A stretch of 64,000 nucleotides of DNA from Sorghum bicolor. Taxonomy: Eukaryota; Streptophyta; Magnoliopsida; Poales; Poaceae. Below are positions 53,683 to 63,720 of this stretch, piece by piece; positions within the stretch are counted from its first letter, which is position 1; each line of letters opens with the position of its first letter. A model generated the notes under the pieces. It searched no databases. It saw only the letters and a list, made by a program, of their open reading frames with translations, and had not been told where the DNA came from. The DNA is taken from NCBI RefSeq assembly GCF_000003195.3, contig NC_012879.2, positions 40,412,020 to 40,476,019 on the forward strand, written 5' to 3'. Made by a program: the position numbers and the translations under genes.

Positions 53683-54804
53683 ATGAGAGACTGCCCGGAA
53701 TGTAATGGTTATGATCGGTATGACAGATTAAATCGGCAGTATCAGAACAATAGTCGCCGGTTTGATGGGCCGATTAGGGGGAGAGCGTCGGTTCATGATC
53801 GGCTGGGAGGCAGGCTCAGCGTGCATGATAGGCTTGGTGACCGTGTTGAATACTTTCCCAGGAACCAAGAAGAACTTGAGGAAATGGCTAATGCACGGGT
53901 TCCCGATGAGTTCATATGTTGCAGGGATGCCAATACTTATCGGATGGAGTCAAGGGAAAATCGTCGCCCATCGGTAAAGCAGCAACAACTTCCCCCATGG
54001 TGTCCAGAGGGGTTGACTAGGACACAAAAAAGGAGGCTGCAGCGCAAAAGACGAGAAGAGTTGAACAAGGGCGAGAACTCTGGCCAATCTGGGGATCAGC
54101 AACAATTAGATCCTAAGGGAAAAGGTCCATCGGCAGATGTCAACATGGTATTTATGTTGCCGATGCTCCTTGCGCCGTCCAGTGATGATGAGTTGGAGTT
54201 TTTGGACCAAATAGCTCAGTTGGCTCTGGATCCGATGACAGCCATCTTCGAAAAGCCTGCCGATGATGAAAGGCAACATCTTAAGGCTCTGTTTGTCAAA
54301 GGGAGGGTTGATGGTCAGCCCATGACTAAAATTTTAATTGATGGTGGAGCTGCTATCAACATCATGCCTTATGCAGTGTATCGGAAGCTTGGAAAAGGGG
54401 ATGAGGATTTGACCAAGATCGATATGATGCTCAAAGACTTTGAAGGGAATGTGTCTCCGGTTAAGGGAGCAATATGCATTGAGTTGACCATCGGCAGCAA
54501 AACCTTGCTGACAAACTTCTTCGTGATCAGTGGAAAAGGTGCTTACAATCTACTTTTGGGAAGAGATTGGATTCATGCCAATTGTTGCATCCCGTCTACA
54601 ATGCACCAGTGCTTGGTTCAGTGGGTAGGTGACAAGATTGAGATTGTCTCGGGAGATTCTTCTTATGTCATCGCATCGGCAGAGGCAGACACCTACGAAA
54701 GAACTAGGTGCATCTCGGGAGAGATCTGGGAGAAGGATTTTCTCAGAGTTGCCGATTATGAAATTCCACTGATCCAAGCAGTCGATTCTGATGAAGGTTT
54801 TTAA
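53683..54804 (+). CDS. C2 gag C-terminus and retropepsin
   Basis: This is an open frame of 373 codons in the gag frame. A Cys motif MRDCPECNGYDRYDR and duplicated SVHDRLGGR/SVHDRLGDR lead to an acidic linker. The retropepsin then reads ILIDGGAAINIMPYAVYRKL near residue 215 (DGG instead of DTG/DSG, common in Tat elements), FVISGKGAYNLLLGRDWIH and a C-terminal YVIASAEADTY. It ends at TAA 54802-54804, which shares its last base with the RT ATG (TAATG). Confidence 0.85.
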   Translation: MRDCPECNGYDRYDRLNRQYQNNSRRFDGPIRGRASVHDRLGGRLSVHDRLGDRVEYFPRNQEELEEMANARVPDEFICCRDANTYRMESRENRRPSVKQQQLPPWCPEGLTRTQKRRLQRKRREELNKGENSGQSGDQQQLDPKGKGPSADVNMVFMLPMLLAPSSDDELEFLDQIAQLALDPMTAIFEKPADDERQHLKALFVKGRVDGQPMTKILIDGGAAINIMPYAVYRKLGKGDEDLTKIDMMLKDFEGNVSPVKGAICIELTIGSKTLLTNFFVISGKGAYNLLLGRDWIHANCCIPSTMHQCLVQWVGDKIEIVSGDSSYVIASAEADTYERTRCISGEIWEKDFLRVADYEIPLIQAVDSDEGF

Positions 54805-56275
54805 TGGATAGGTTCGCCGACGATGGAAAATTAGGCCAGGGATTCACAACGGCCGATGATTTGGTAGAAGTAGATATAGGTAGTGGTGATAAACCTAGAC
54901 CTACTTTTATTAGTGCTAGGTTAAGTTCTGAGTGTAAGCAACAGTTAACTGATTTGTTAAAGGAATATAAAGATTGCTTTGCTTGGGATTATACTGAGAT
55001 GCCTGGTTTAGACCGATCAATTGTTGAACATCGGTTACCTATCAAGTCTGGATTTCGGCCGCATCAACAGCCAGCTCGCCGGTGTAATCCTAATATTCTT
55101 CCTAATATTAAGGCCGAAATAACCAAACTTATTGAAGCTAAATTTATTCGGCAGTGTCGGTATGCCGAGTGGATTTCCAATGTGGTTCCAGTCTCCAAGA
55201 AAAATGGGAAGCTTCGGGTTTGCATTGATTTCAGGAATCTCAATAAGGCTACGCCGATGGATGGCTACCCAATGCCAGTTCCCGATCTACTAGTTGATGC
55301 TACGGCTGGGCGTCGGATCATCAGCTTTATGGATGGTAATGCAGGGTACAATCAAATATTCATGGCTGAAGAAGATATTCCAAAGACTGTATTTAGATGT
55401 CCTGGTCATGTTGGGTTGTTTGAATGGATAGTCATGACTTTTGGCTTGAAAAATGCTGGTGCTACTTATCCGAGGGCCATGAATTTTATATTTCATGAGT
55501 TCATCGGCAAGCTAGTGGAAATTTATATTGATGATGTGGTGGTTAAGTCTGGAGACTTCACAAAGCATCTTGCCGATTTGCGAAAGGTGTTGGAATGCAC
55601 AAGGAAGCATGGTTTGAAGATGAATCCCAATAAGTGTGCATTTGGTGTATCGGCAGGACAGTTCCTTGGTTTCATGGTGCATCAGAGGGGAATTGAAATT
55701 AGTCGGAGATCCATTGATGCTATTAACAAGATAGTTGCTCCTACCAACAAGACTGAGCTCCAGTCCTTGATCGGCAAGGTAAATTTTATCAGGAGATTTA
55801 TATCTAATTTGTCTGGTAAAATTCGTGCTTTCAGTTCTTTACTTAAGTTGAAAGTCGATCAAGAATTTGTTTGGGGGAAAGAACAACAGTTGGCCTTCGA
55901 TGAAATCAAGAACTATTTGGTAAATCCTCCAGTTCTGATTCCACCTCATGAAGGGAAGCCCTTCAGATTGTATTTGTCTACTGATGGGATGGTCATTGGT
56001 TCGGCTTTAATTCAGGAATTTGAATGGAAGGAACGTGTGATTTACTATTTAAGCAGGAGATTGGTTGATGCTGAGACCAGGTATTCGGCCATTGAAAAGT
56101 TATGTTTGTGTCTTTATTTCTCATGTATTAAGTTGAGACACTATTTGTTATCGGCCGAATGCACTGTCATATGCAAAGATGACGTGGTCTGATACATGCT
56201 ATCTCTGCCGATCATGAGTGGCAGGATCGGTAAGTTGATTTTGGCACTGTCAGAATTTGATCTGCGTTATTAATC
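54804..56275 (+). pseudogene. C2 reverse transcriptase and RNase H
   Basis: The ATG at 54804 gives MDRFADDGKLGQGF. RT motifs: LRVCIDFRNLNKATPMDGYPMP, FMDGNAGYNQIFM, TVFRCPGHVGLFEWIVMTFGLKNAG, and the catalytic IYIDDVVVKS at 55524-55550. RNase H (FRLYLSTDGMVIGSALIQEF, ETRYSAIEKLCLCL) has a weak first acidic motif (STDG in place of the usual D-A/S). A TGA at 56190-56192 and a TAA near 56271 interrupt the connection to the second RNase H. Confidence 0.9.
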
Positions 56276-56300
56276 GGCTAAAGCGGTTAAAGGGCAGATT

Positions 56301-57018
56301 ATGGCTGATTTTGTAACTCAACGTTGCGGTACAGTGGAGACTTTGGAAATTGTACCTTGGACGCTCTTCTTTGACGGATCCACGTGTGACCAGGGGGCAA
56401 GAATCGGCATAGTGTTAATTTCCCCTCAGGGAAGGAAGTATGAGTTTTCCTTGCCGATTGTTGCCACGTCGACAAATAATCAAGCTGAGTATCAAGCTTT
56501 GATAAAGGGATTGGAATTACTGAGGGAAGTTCATGCTGATGCTGTTGAAATCTTTAGGGATTCTATGCTGGTTATAAATCAATTGGCTGGAAGCTATGAA
56601 TGCCGAAGCGAGGTCCTGATAACTTATTATCAAAGGAGTATGCAACTGTTAAACGAATTTAAGGACTTCCAATTAGAGCATGTTCCTCGATTGCATAATG
56701 AAGAGGCCAATCGGTTGGCTCAGCATGCCTCGGGATATCAGCCCATGATTGATGCAATATCGGCAGTTGGTGCCGATGATTGGAGAAAGGAAATCATTGA
56801 TTATCTAAAGGATCCATCCAAGAAAGTTGAGAGGCGTGTTCGGTTTCAAGCCACCAAGTATGTACTCCTCAAAGATGAGTTATATTACCGAACCATCGAT
56901 GGGATTCTTCTCAGATGCTTAGGTGATGATGAGGCTAGGAGTTTGATGGGAGAAATCCATGAAGGAGTGTGTGGTGCGCACTAGTCGGCTTGTAAAATGA
57001 AGTGGATGATTAGAAGAA
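56301..57018 (+). pseudogene. C2 second RNase H (archaeal-type, Tat lineage)
   Basis: MADFVTQRCGTVE is followed by LFFDGSTCDQGARIGIVLISP (first Asp), STNNQAEYQALIKGLELL (Glu), FRDSMLVINQLAG (Asp) and HVPRLHNEEANRLAQHAS, the layout of the extra RNase H of Tat elements. The integrase zinc-binding N-terminus begins near 56850 (KDELYYRTIDGILLRCL, EIHEGVCGAH). TAG at 56982-56984 and a small deletion near 57030 shift the frame. Confidence 0.85.
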
Positions 57019-58011
57019 ATGGGTATTATTGGGTATTTCAAGGGGTGTCAAGGATGTCAAAAATTTAGCAATGTTCAAAGAGCACCTGCATCGGCCATGA
57101 ATCCTATCATCAAGCCTTGGCCGTTCCGAGCATGGGCTATCGATTTGATCGGCCAAATTTATCCGCCATCCAACAAAGGACATAAGTTTATTTTGGTTGC
57201 CACCGATTATTTCACCAAGTGGGTTGAAGCTATTCCTTTGAAGAAAGTTACATCGGCCAATATGATTGATTTTGTGATAGAGCATATTATTTACCGATTT
57301 GGGATTCCTCAAACAATTACTACCGATCAGGAAACCATGTTCACATCGGGGGAGTTTGACGAATTTGCAATCGGTATGGGAATTAAAGTATTGAATTCTT
57401 CTCCTTATTATGCTCAAGCTAATGGGCAGGCCGAGGCGTCTAACAAAGGGATTATCAAGCTTATTAAGCGGAAGATTGAAGAAAACCCTAGGAGGTGGCA
57501 CGCGTTGTTAAATGAAGCTTTATGGTCATACCGGATGGCTTGTCATGGATCGACTAAGGTTTCACCTTATCAGTTGGTATATGGGCATGATGCAGTGTTG
57601 CCTTGGGAAATTAAGACTGGGTCTACGGGACTATCTTTTCAAAATCAATTGGCTACCGATGATTATGCTACTTTGATGATAGACGAGTTGGATGATCTAG
57701 CAGGACATCGGCTAAGGGCTTTGATGAGTATAGAAGAGAATAAGAAGAGAGTTGCTAGATGGTATGATAAGAAGGTAAAAGCTAAGGAGTTTGCCGATGG
57801 AGAATTAGTATGGAAGCTAATCTTACCGATCGGGACTAAAAGTTCAAAATTTGGGAAGTGGTCTCCCAATTGGGAAGGTCCCTATCGGATAAGTCGATCG
57901 GCTCCTGGTAATGCTTATATTTTAGAAACTCTTGAAGGAGTAGAATTTCCTAGAGCATTAAATGGCAAATATCTAAAGAAATACTACCCAAGCATATGGG
58001 TCGATGCATAA
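57019..58011 (+). CDS. C2 integrase
   Basis: The frame is open for 330 codons and ends at 58011. It begins with the second half of the zinc motif (KGCQGCQKFSN). The catalytic triad is D in WAIDLIGQI, D in TTDQETMFTSG and E in NGQAEASNKGII. YQLVYGHDAVLPWEI and the C-terminal GKWSPNWEGPYRISRSAPGNAY follow. The first zinc-ligand half is in another frame, so the full protein is not made. No chromodomain. Confidence 0.9.
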   Translation: MGIIGYFKGCQGCQKFSNVQRAPASAMNPIIKPWPFRAWAIDLIGQIYPPSNKGHKFILVATDYFTKWVEAIPLKKVTSANMIDFVIEHIIYRFGIPQTITTDQETMFTSGEFDEFAIGMGIKVLNSSPYYAQANGQAEASNKGIIKLIKRKIEENPRRWHALLNEALWSYRMACHGSTKVSPYQLVYGHDAVLPWEIKTGSTGLSFQNQLATDDYATLMIDELDDLAGHRLRALMSIEENKKRVARWYDKKVKAKEFADGELVWKLILPIGTKSSKFGKWSPNWEGPYRISRSAPGNAYILETLEGVEFPRALNGKYLKKYYPSIWVDA

Positions 58012-58021
58012 GAGTTTAAGT

Positions 58022-58104
58022 GCCGATAACATTCCTATCGGCTGGATTAAACTGTATCTGGAGCTGGACTTAATGTTTAAAAGTGCCGATAACAGTCCTA
58101 TCGG
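58022..58104. terminator. Two GCCGATA...TATCGGC hairpins between convergent genes
   Basis: Bases 58022-58042 and 58084-58104 each form a 7-bp perfect stem GCCGATA/TATCGGC with a 7-nt loop, inside a direct repeat. They lie between the integrase stop (58011) and the antisense gene stop (58165). A role in 3'-end formation is an inference; the stem is the family motif. Confidence 0.4.
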
Positions 58105-58164
58105 CTAGACCAACACATTAGGGGTGTTCAAAAGAGAGGAGCAAGTATGTTGCCGATGAAGAGT

Positions 58165-61100
58165 TTACATGTTCAACAGCGCCTGGATCGCCGATATAGC
58201 ACGTAGACGGATCTGGTTGGCTTCTTCTATTACTTTCACATCATCATCGGCAGAGCCTTCCACTGGCTTCAGCTTCTTCTTCATCTGCAGTGCCGTACGG
58301 GCTTGGATATTTCGCTCTTGCTCAAGGAGCTTGATTGTTTCAGGCAGTTGGCTTTCTTCTTGTCGGGCTTGGGACAAGGCATCTTCTACCTGTTTGAGTT
58401 CTGCCAACAGAACTTCTCTTCTCACATATAGATCAGAAATCTTTTGTTTCAATACATCTCCTGAGGATGTCAGAATGCCGATGCTCTTGTGTTTCTCATC
58501 GGCAAGGAGTTTTACCTTCATCATCTCCTCGGAGAGCTGGGCATGAGCACCTCTATCGGCAAGACGTTGGGCAGCCCTCTGGTATTGCAGCTGACGGCTC
58601 TCTAGATGTGCAGCTTGAAAAAGAACTTCTTCAGCATCGGCAGGAATTTGGCCTCTGAGGGTCTTGAACAAAGCCTTGGCCGGATCGGAATCATCAACCA
58701 ATTGGGCTGTGTCTTGGTGAAGGAGGGCCGACAATTCTTCCAACTTCGACCTGATCTCTGCCGATGTGATTCCGACCTGCTCGAGAAGAGCTTGCTTCCT
58801 CACCTTCATTTCAGAGACGTCGATGGCAAAGGAGAACAAACTGTCGAGGGAGTCCTATTCCTAAAAAGGAAATGGAATAAGTATTGATAAATGAAACAAA
58901 TAAAGATTGGGTAACTTACTTGTTTCAAGGCAATTTCTCGCCTCTGACTAGAAGATGCCGGTGGAACCACAGGCTGATTGGCTGAGGTTGCCGATGGAAC
59001 TATGTCAGCTGAAAGAATAACAGAGATAATTATAAGACAGAGAAAGTAGGTTCATCGACAGTGATTTCATGGAAAGTGTATTACCTTGAGGGGGAGCAGT
59101 ACTTGTTTGGATGGAAGAAACTACCGATGCTATAATTGAACCTGCTGGATCGGTAGTTTGCTCATGCACGTCAGCCGATGTGTCTTCCGGCTGAGGTACT
59201 TCTAGCTGGGGTACTTCTAGTTGGAGTTCTTCCACTTAGGGTGCTTCTTGTGGCTGAGAAGGAGGTGGTACCGGCTGTATCTGGGTTTCTGGAGAAGAGG
59301 GAGAAGATTCTACCGGGATTGGAGATACTGGGGGAGGAGAAGGCGTTGCTACTCTTTGGCGCTTTGCTTGTGCTATGGTACTCTTGGCACCTTTTCTCTT
59401 TGGCTGACTGGACTGGGGGGCATCGACACTTGTGCTTCTAGTCTTTGCCGATGTACTGGTGTGCTGGTACAACAATGAGAAGTTTGTGAGTACAAGTGGG
59501 ATAGGTGTGAGAATGGGATCGGTAAAGAAATTTGAAGATTTACCTTGAAAGCTTGCGCCAAAGCAGAGGCAGCTACCGATGGAGATGTTTTCGTCTGCTT
59601 GGTGGTGATTTTCTTGAGACGTACACCCCGATGCATTATAGCAGCCAAGGTGGGAGCATTGTTGCCGATCAAAGAGAGTGGACCTGATGGAAAGAGGTCG
59701 ATCGGCTTGCCACTCCTGCTGACCGATGGGGGAATATTATCAACCTATAATATAACACAGAAAGTGAGTTACCGATGGAAATAGAAGTGAAAGAATTGAA
59801 ACATCGGTTTGGAAATACCTACAGTATTATCAGGGTCTTTGTACTGGGGGTCAATCATACCGCGGTACGTAAGAGCCGATTTACAGAACAAGTGCTCCTT
59901 CCATTCTTCCCACCATTGTTTATACGCCTGAGTGATGAAGAGGGCCGGGATCCACTCTGATAAATCTGCATCTGTATCGGCACTCGGTGGCAGTTGGGCT
60001 ACTCGGGTCCACTCGAGAAGGCTAGTGATGGTTTCCCTGGGTTTTATCACATCGGCATAACAGAGTGCGATCGGCAACTGGCCGAAAGCTAGTTGACAGG
60101 CTAGTACCGATGGATTGTAAAACTCATAGGTTTGGTTGGAGGCTTTCCCACTGCCAAAGAAGTTTACTGGTATAGCTCTAGGAGTGATCAGTGCCATCAT
60201 CACATCGTGATCCTTGTTGAGAGCATCATTGAATGGATGGAAGACCAAAGGAAACATGGTGTGTGGATCTTCATAAGGGATCCACGCTCGCTGTTCTCTG
60301 GTCAGGCCTTCGTACAGGGTCTGGAAGAATCGGCTGACCTAGTCTGTGTTGCCACCTGTACCAGGTAGAACTATGACAGCCTCGCCAAAGTTCAGAGGAG
60401 GACGAGTTGCCGATTCTTCTTCATCCAATTCATAATCTTCGGCTATGTCCCTAGGGAAACGTTGTGCGAAGAGGTTGAACTCAAGACGCTTGTGCATATG
60501 GAGACTGAACCACATATTGATAAACCACTAGGGGACCCCTAAGGTGCCGATGGATTGGCCAAGTTGGAGTTTTCTGGCTACTTGATGGAGGAGGTGGTAA
60601 ACCGAGCCAAGCAGGTATCGGCTGAGCGGAAATCGGCCACCATTAGCTAATCTCTCTGCTGCCGATAGGTAGACAGAGGTTGGTCCTGCCGATCGACCAC
60701 AGAACACAAATTTGTCCAGCCACATGTTCAGGAAGGTGGTTTGTTCCTTTATGTTTACAGGCCCCGTTCTGCGGTACTTCTAAATGTACCCAGACCAGCC
60801 GCCGATAATGCGAGTTTCCACTTTGGCGCTAGGCGTGGTGTCAAACAGGTGACTACTATCGGCAGTGGATACATCTAAACCAGTGAGCATAAGCACATCT
60901 GCAAGAGTGGGAGAAGCAGGGCCGTGGCCAAAGACAAAGGCATTGAGTGTGTCTGACCAGAAATATGATGCAGCTATCAGCAGTGACTCGTTTCTGTGCA
61001 TATCGGCAATAGACAACCTGATGCATTGGTCCAGTTTTCGCTCACCCCACTGAACCTCATTTGAGTGGCTGACTCTCAAGAACTAATCCTTCCATCCCAC

Positions 61101-61430
61101 GGTAGGACTAGGCTAGGAACGGAAGGTATCCTTCCATAGATCTAGAGAGAAATTCTCAGCTCTAAAGGGGATTCTGTTTGTTTCTGCGTTGATTAGATCG
61201 GTGGGATCTGGATTCCCTAGCGGACCAAGACATTGGAGATGTGGCTGATCGGTAGGGATGACAATTTTATTGGACAGATCCTAATGGTTTTGAGGGTAAA
61301 AAGAAGAACAAAAGAAGAGGAAAAAAGGAAGAATGTTCAGTAAAATAAATTGCGGATGAACAAGGATATGGTAAAGGTACAAGAGGTAGGGTGATGAACT
61401 GACCTCAGGAACAGTGAAGTTGATGGCCAT
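58165..61430 (-). pseudogene. C2 antisense spliced gene: plant-mobile-domain-like plus coiled coil
   Basis: I can trace six exons with GT-AG introns that keep the frame: 61430-61404, 61280-59823, 59744-59544, 59463-59085, 59008-58920 and 58860-58165. Introns are 123, 78, 80, 76 and 59 bp. Exon 2 carries a region like the plant mobile domain (SYFWSDTLNAFVFGHGPASP, PTLADVLMLTGLDVS, GGRFPLSRYLLGSVYHLLHQ). Exon 4 is Pro/Ser-rich with basic PKRKGAK and KRQR, possible nuclear signals. Exons 5-6 encode a coiled coil (REVLLAELKQVEDALSQAR). Seven nonsense codons lie in an otherwise unshifted frame. A minus-strand TATA lies at 61577-61586. Extra antisense ORFs are known in Tat elements; this protein's function is not known to me. 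Confidence 0.75.
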
Positions 61431-61576
61431 CTCTTCACGAAAAGGATGATCGAAGACTTTGAGGTTGGTGAAAAAAGGGCTTCGTTGGAGTTCTTGGAGC
61501 TCTCGAACAGCGCTGCCGCTAGAAAAGTGGAGTTGGGGCTGTAGGATGATGCGATGGAGGAGTACCTGAAAAGGAA

Positions 61577-61586
61577 CTATTTATAG
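61577..61586 (-). promoter_or_regulatory. TATA box of the antisense gene
   Basis: The minus strand reads CTATAAATAG, about 150 nt upstream of the ATG at 61430. Directly upstream there are two 21-bp direct repeats (61605-61625 and 61636-61656) and then the 105-bp tandem repeats. Confidence 0.6.
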
Positions 61587-61707
61587 GACAAAACGGGCAG
61601 GGGTAAATCTGACTTATCTCTTCGCTGTATCCGTGAAATCTGACTTATCTCTTCGCACGATAATCAAGGGATTGCGCCAGGTGATTTGACAGGAAGCGGT
61701 CATAATC

Positions 61708-61917
61708 TAGAGATATTTCACTGTGTTGGATTTCCTGGTCGGTCCATCGGCAGCACCTTGTAACAGTAATATTGCCGATGGACGAATAAGGTGGAGATGT
61801 CCGTTTGGGAGGTTAAGATACTTCACTGTACGGGATGTTCTGGTTAGTCCATCGGCAGTTCATTGTAACGGTAATATTGCCGATGGGCGATTAAAGTGGA
61901 GATGTCCGTTTGGGAGG
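61708..61917. repeat. Two 105-bp tandem repeats with inverted GCCGAT pairs
   Basis: Unit 1 is about 61708-61812 and unit 2 about 61813-61917. Each has TCCATCGGCA and TGCCGATGG arms separated by 20 nt (61743-61752 with 61773-61782; 61848-61857 with 61878-61886). The units end in the shared ggagatgtccgtttgggagg. They lie upstream of the antisense gene and before the 3' LTR. Confidence 0.8.
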
Positions 61918-62058
61918 TTGAGGAATTCGAGAAATCTGCAGAATAATCGGACCAAGGTTGTTCAGATTTAGGCTGTCGGTTACCAAATTGGGAGAATTAA
62001 TTGCGGAAAGGCATCATTACTGCAGAGAATTTCGGAGCATTAATGATTTCATACTCCG

Positions 62059-62073
62059 AAATTGGGGGGCATG
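62059..62073 (+). other. C2 polypurine tract
   Basis: GAAATTGGGGGGCATG directly precedes TGTTGACACC of the 3' LTR. Confidence 0.8.
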
Positions 62074-62777
62074 TGTTGACACCATTTTTGGACGTATACC
62101 CAGGATCGGTAGAGTGTAGATCGGCAAGATAGGGCAATAGTAACTGGTCTGTGCCGATGAGGGTGGTTGCCGATGAGGAGACAGCTGAATGTGGCTAAGT
62201 CCATGGGTGGTGATGTGTTTATGCCGATGGCCAACATTAACTTTTGCCGATGGCTACGACGGAGAGTCTGCTGAATGTGGTTAAGAATTGAAGGTTGCCG
62301 ATTGGTCCATGGTGGCATCCCAGTTTGTCACGGGAGGATAGTTTTATGTTTTCCTTAGTTATTTAAATCATTTTGTATACGGATTCTGTTTAATTTGGAA
62401 TTCGAGTTCTAGTCGTGTCTAGTTGTAGCTCTTTGAGCAGGGTATAAATGTAGACCCTAGGGCTTTGTAATCGAGAGATCTATCAATCAATCAAACACAA
62501 GTTTTTACTCATATTCTAGCATCTACTTTTTCGACAACTTCGTCATATTTTCCTTTTTACTACGAGTTCTTAGGAGTTCGTCGACTTAAGCTCGGCGTAT
62601 TCTCAAGTTCTGCATGAATACCTCTTGGCCGTGGCATCCGGGCGCATCGCTGTTGTCGGGACCAAAGTATTTGAGTTATCACCTTTGCCGATAGTAAGGT
62701 CAAATCGGCTAGCACGCCTTAGCGATTGAATCGGGTATTAGCCCTTTGTGTTTGTAGATCCAGCTTTTGCATCAACA
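62074..62777 (+). repeat. C2 3' LTR
   Basis: 704 bp. It aligns with 50366-51082 with small deletions near 62147 and 62275. TATA box at 62443-62449. Confidence 0.92.
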
Positions 62778-62942
62778 AGCTTACTATTTTTGAACATTTT
62801 TATTTTCTTTTTAGGATAGTATGAACATGATTAACTAAGCAAACTATTTTAAATAATTGAAAGGAAAAGGATAACTACCAAGTTTACCTCTTGGCAAGGC
62901 GTTTGGCGTTTTTAAGTCCTCTAAACAGGACTCTATGTTTTC
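62778..62942 (-). other. E non-coding sequence after protease
   Basis: No gene. It aligns loosely with the stretch that follows the N protease (tttacctctcgg, then a tttttaggtcc-like block at 16560-16600), showing that N and E share the same pol-less arrangement. Confidence 0.6.
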
Positions 62943-63720
62943 TCAATTGTCCTGGGGTTCGTTGGGTGGCGTAGTCGGTACTTCCGACAGCGCCTCTTCT
63001 TCAATGGTTATCTTCTCTTTCCACACATGACTCGGTGCTACGGTCTCCTCAGGATAGTCCTGTTTAAACTGTATGTCTTCTGACCTTACTACTTCTCCTT
63101 CATAGTCTGCCCATCCGTCCTTGATGATTTCCCTCTTCTGGTTGCGGTTGCGTCGTCTTCTTCTTGTCCTGACCTGCTTAGAGTCTTCAACGATATAGTT
63201 AGGGTCAGTAAAATAGCGGCGTACCTTCTCTGAGGGGAAGTGCATATGGACTTCTCCAGTTCCAATGTAGATGATTGATTTAACGGTGCTGAGGAACAGT
63301 CTTATAAGGATGATGGGTGGATCGTATTCTTCTTCTTCCATGTCAATAACCTGAAAGTCTATGTAGACAAAATGATCGTCTATTTTGACAGAGACATCAG
63401 TTACTATTCCTTTAACTTCTCGAAATGTCTGATCTGCCATCTGGAGCTAAATGTATGTTAGTTTTAGGGGCATGGTTCCGAACAGGAGCCGATAGGTGAC
63501 TGCGGCAATTATGTTGACGCCCGATCTAGTGTCACAAGTCGTCTTGTAGAAGTTATATCCATTTATGGAGCAATAGATGCTTGGCATTCCTGGGTCATTC
63601 TTCTTGGTCAGAAACGGTGACTTAAGTTGGTGATCTTGACCTCCATGAACTGCAGTGACCATCTTAGCTGACTCGGTCCACACTTGCTTGTTCCTGTTCC
63701 TCCTGTTGGTCCTCTTCCTT
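62943..63720 (-). pseudogene. E second retropepsin domain
   Basis: The frame reads DPGMPSIYCSINGYNFYKTT, then CDTRSGVNIIAAVTYRLLFG (catalytic Asp kept, following Gly changed to Arg), a TAG at 63447-63449, MADQTFREVKGIVTDVSVKI, IDFQVIDMEEEEYDPPIILI and a basic KQVRTRRRRRNRNQKRE tail. It ends in an acidic, Pro-rich region with the stop at 62943. No RT follows. This is an unusual second copy directly downstream of the first protease and in the same frame. Confidence 0.8.

Larger units (their letters stand above)
50366..62777 (+). mobile_element. C2: Tat-type LTR retrotransposon with antisense gene
   Basis: LTRs lie at 50366-51082 and 62074-62777. The TSD is ggctt (50361-50365) and agctt (62778-62782), one mismatch, inside E. 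The order is gag, protease, RT, RNase H, second RNase H, integrase, convergent hairpins, antisense spliced gene, tandem repeats, polypurine tract and LTR. The dual RNase H and the IYIDDVVVKS RT motif mark the Tat lineage. Many stop codons show that it is inactive. Confidence 0.92.

Noticed and set aside
61708..61917. CRISPR-like array or satellite
   Set aside because: Only two units of 105 bp, no spacers, eukaryotic retrotransposon context.
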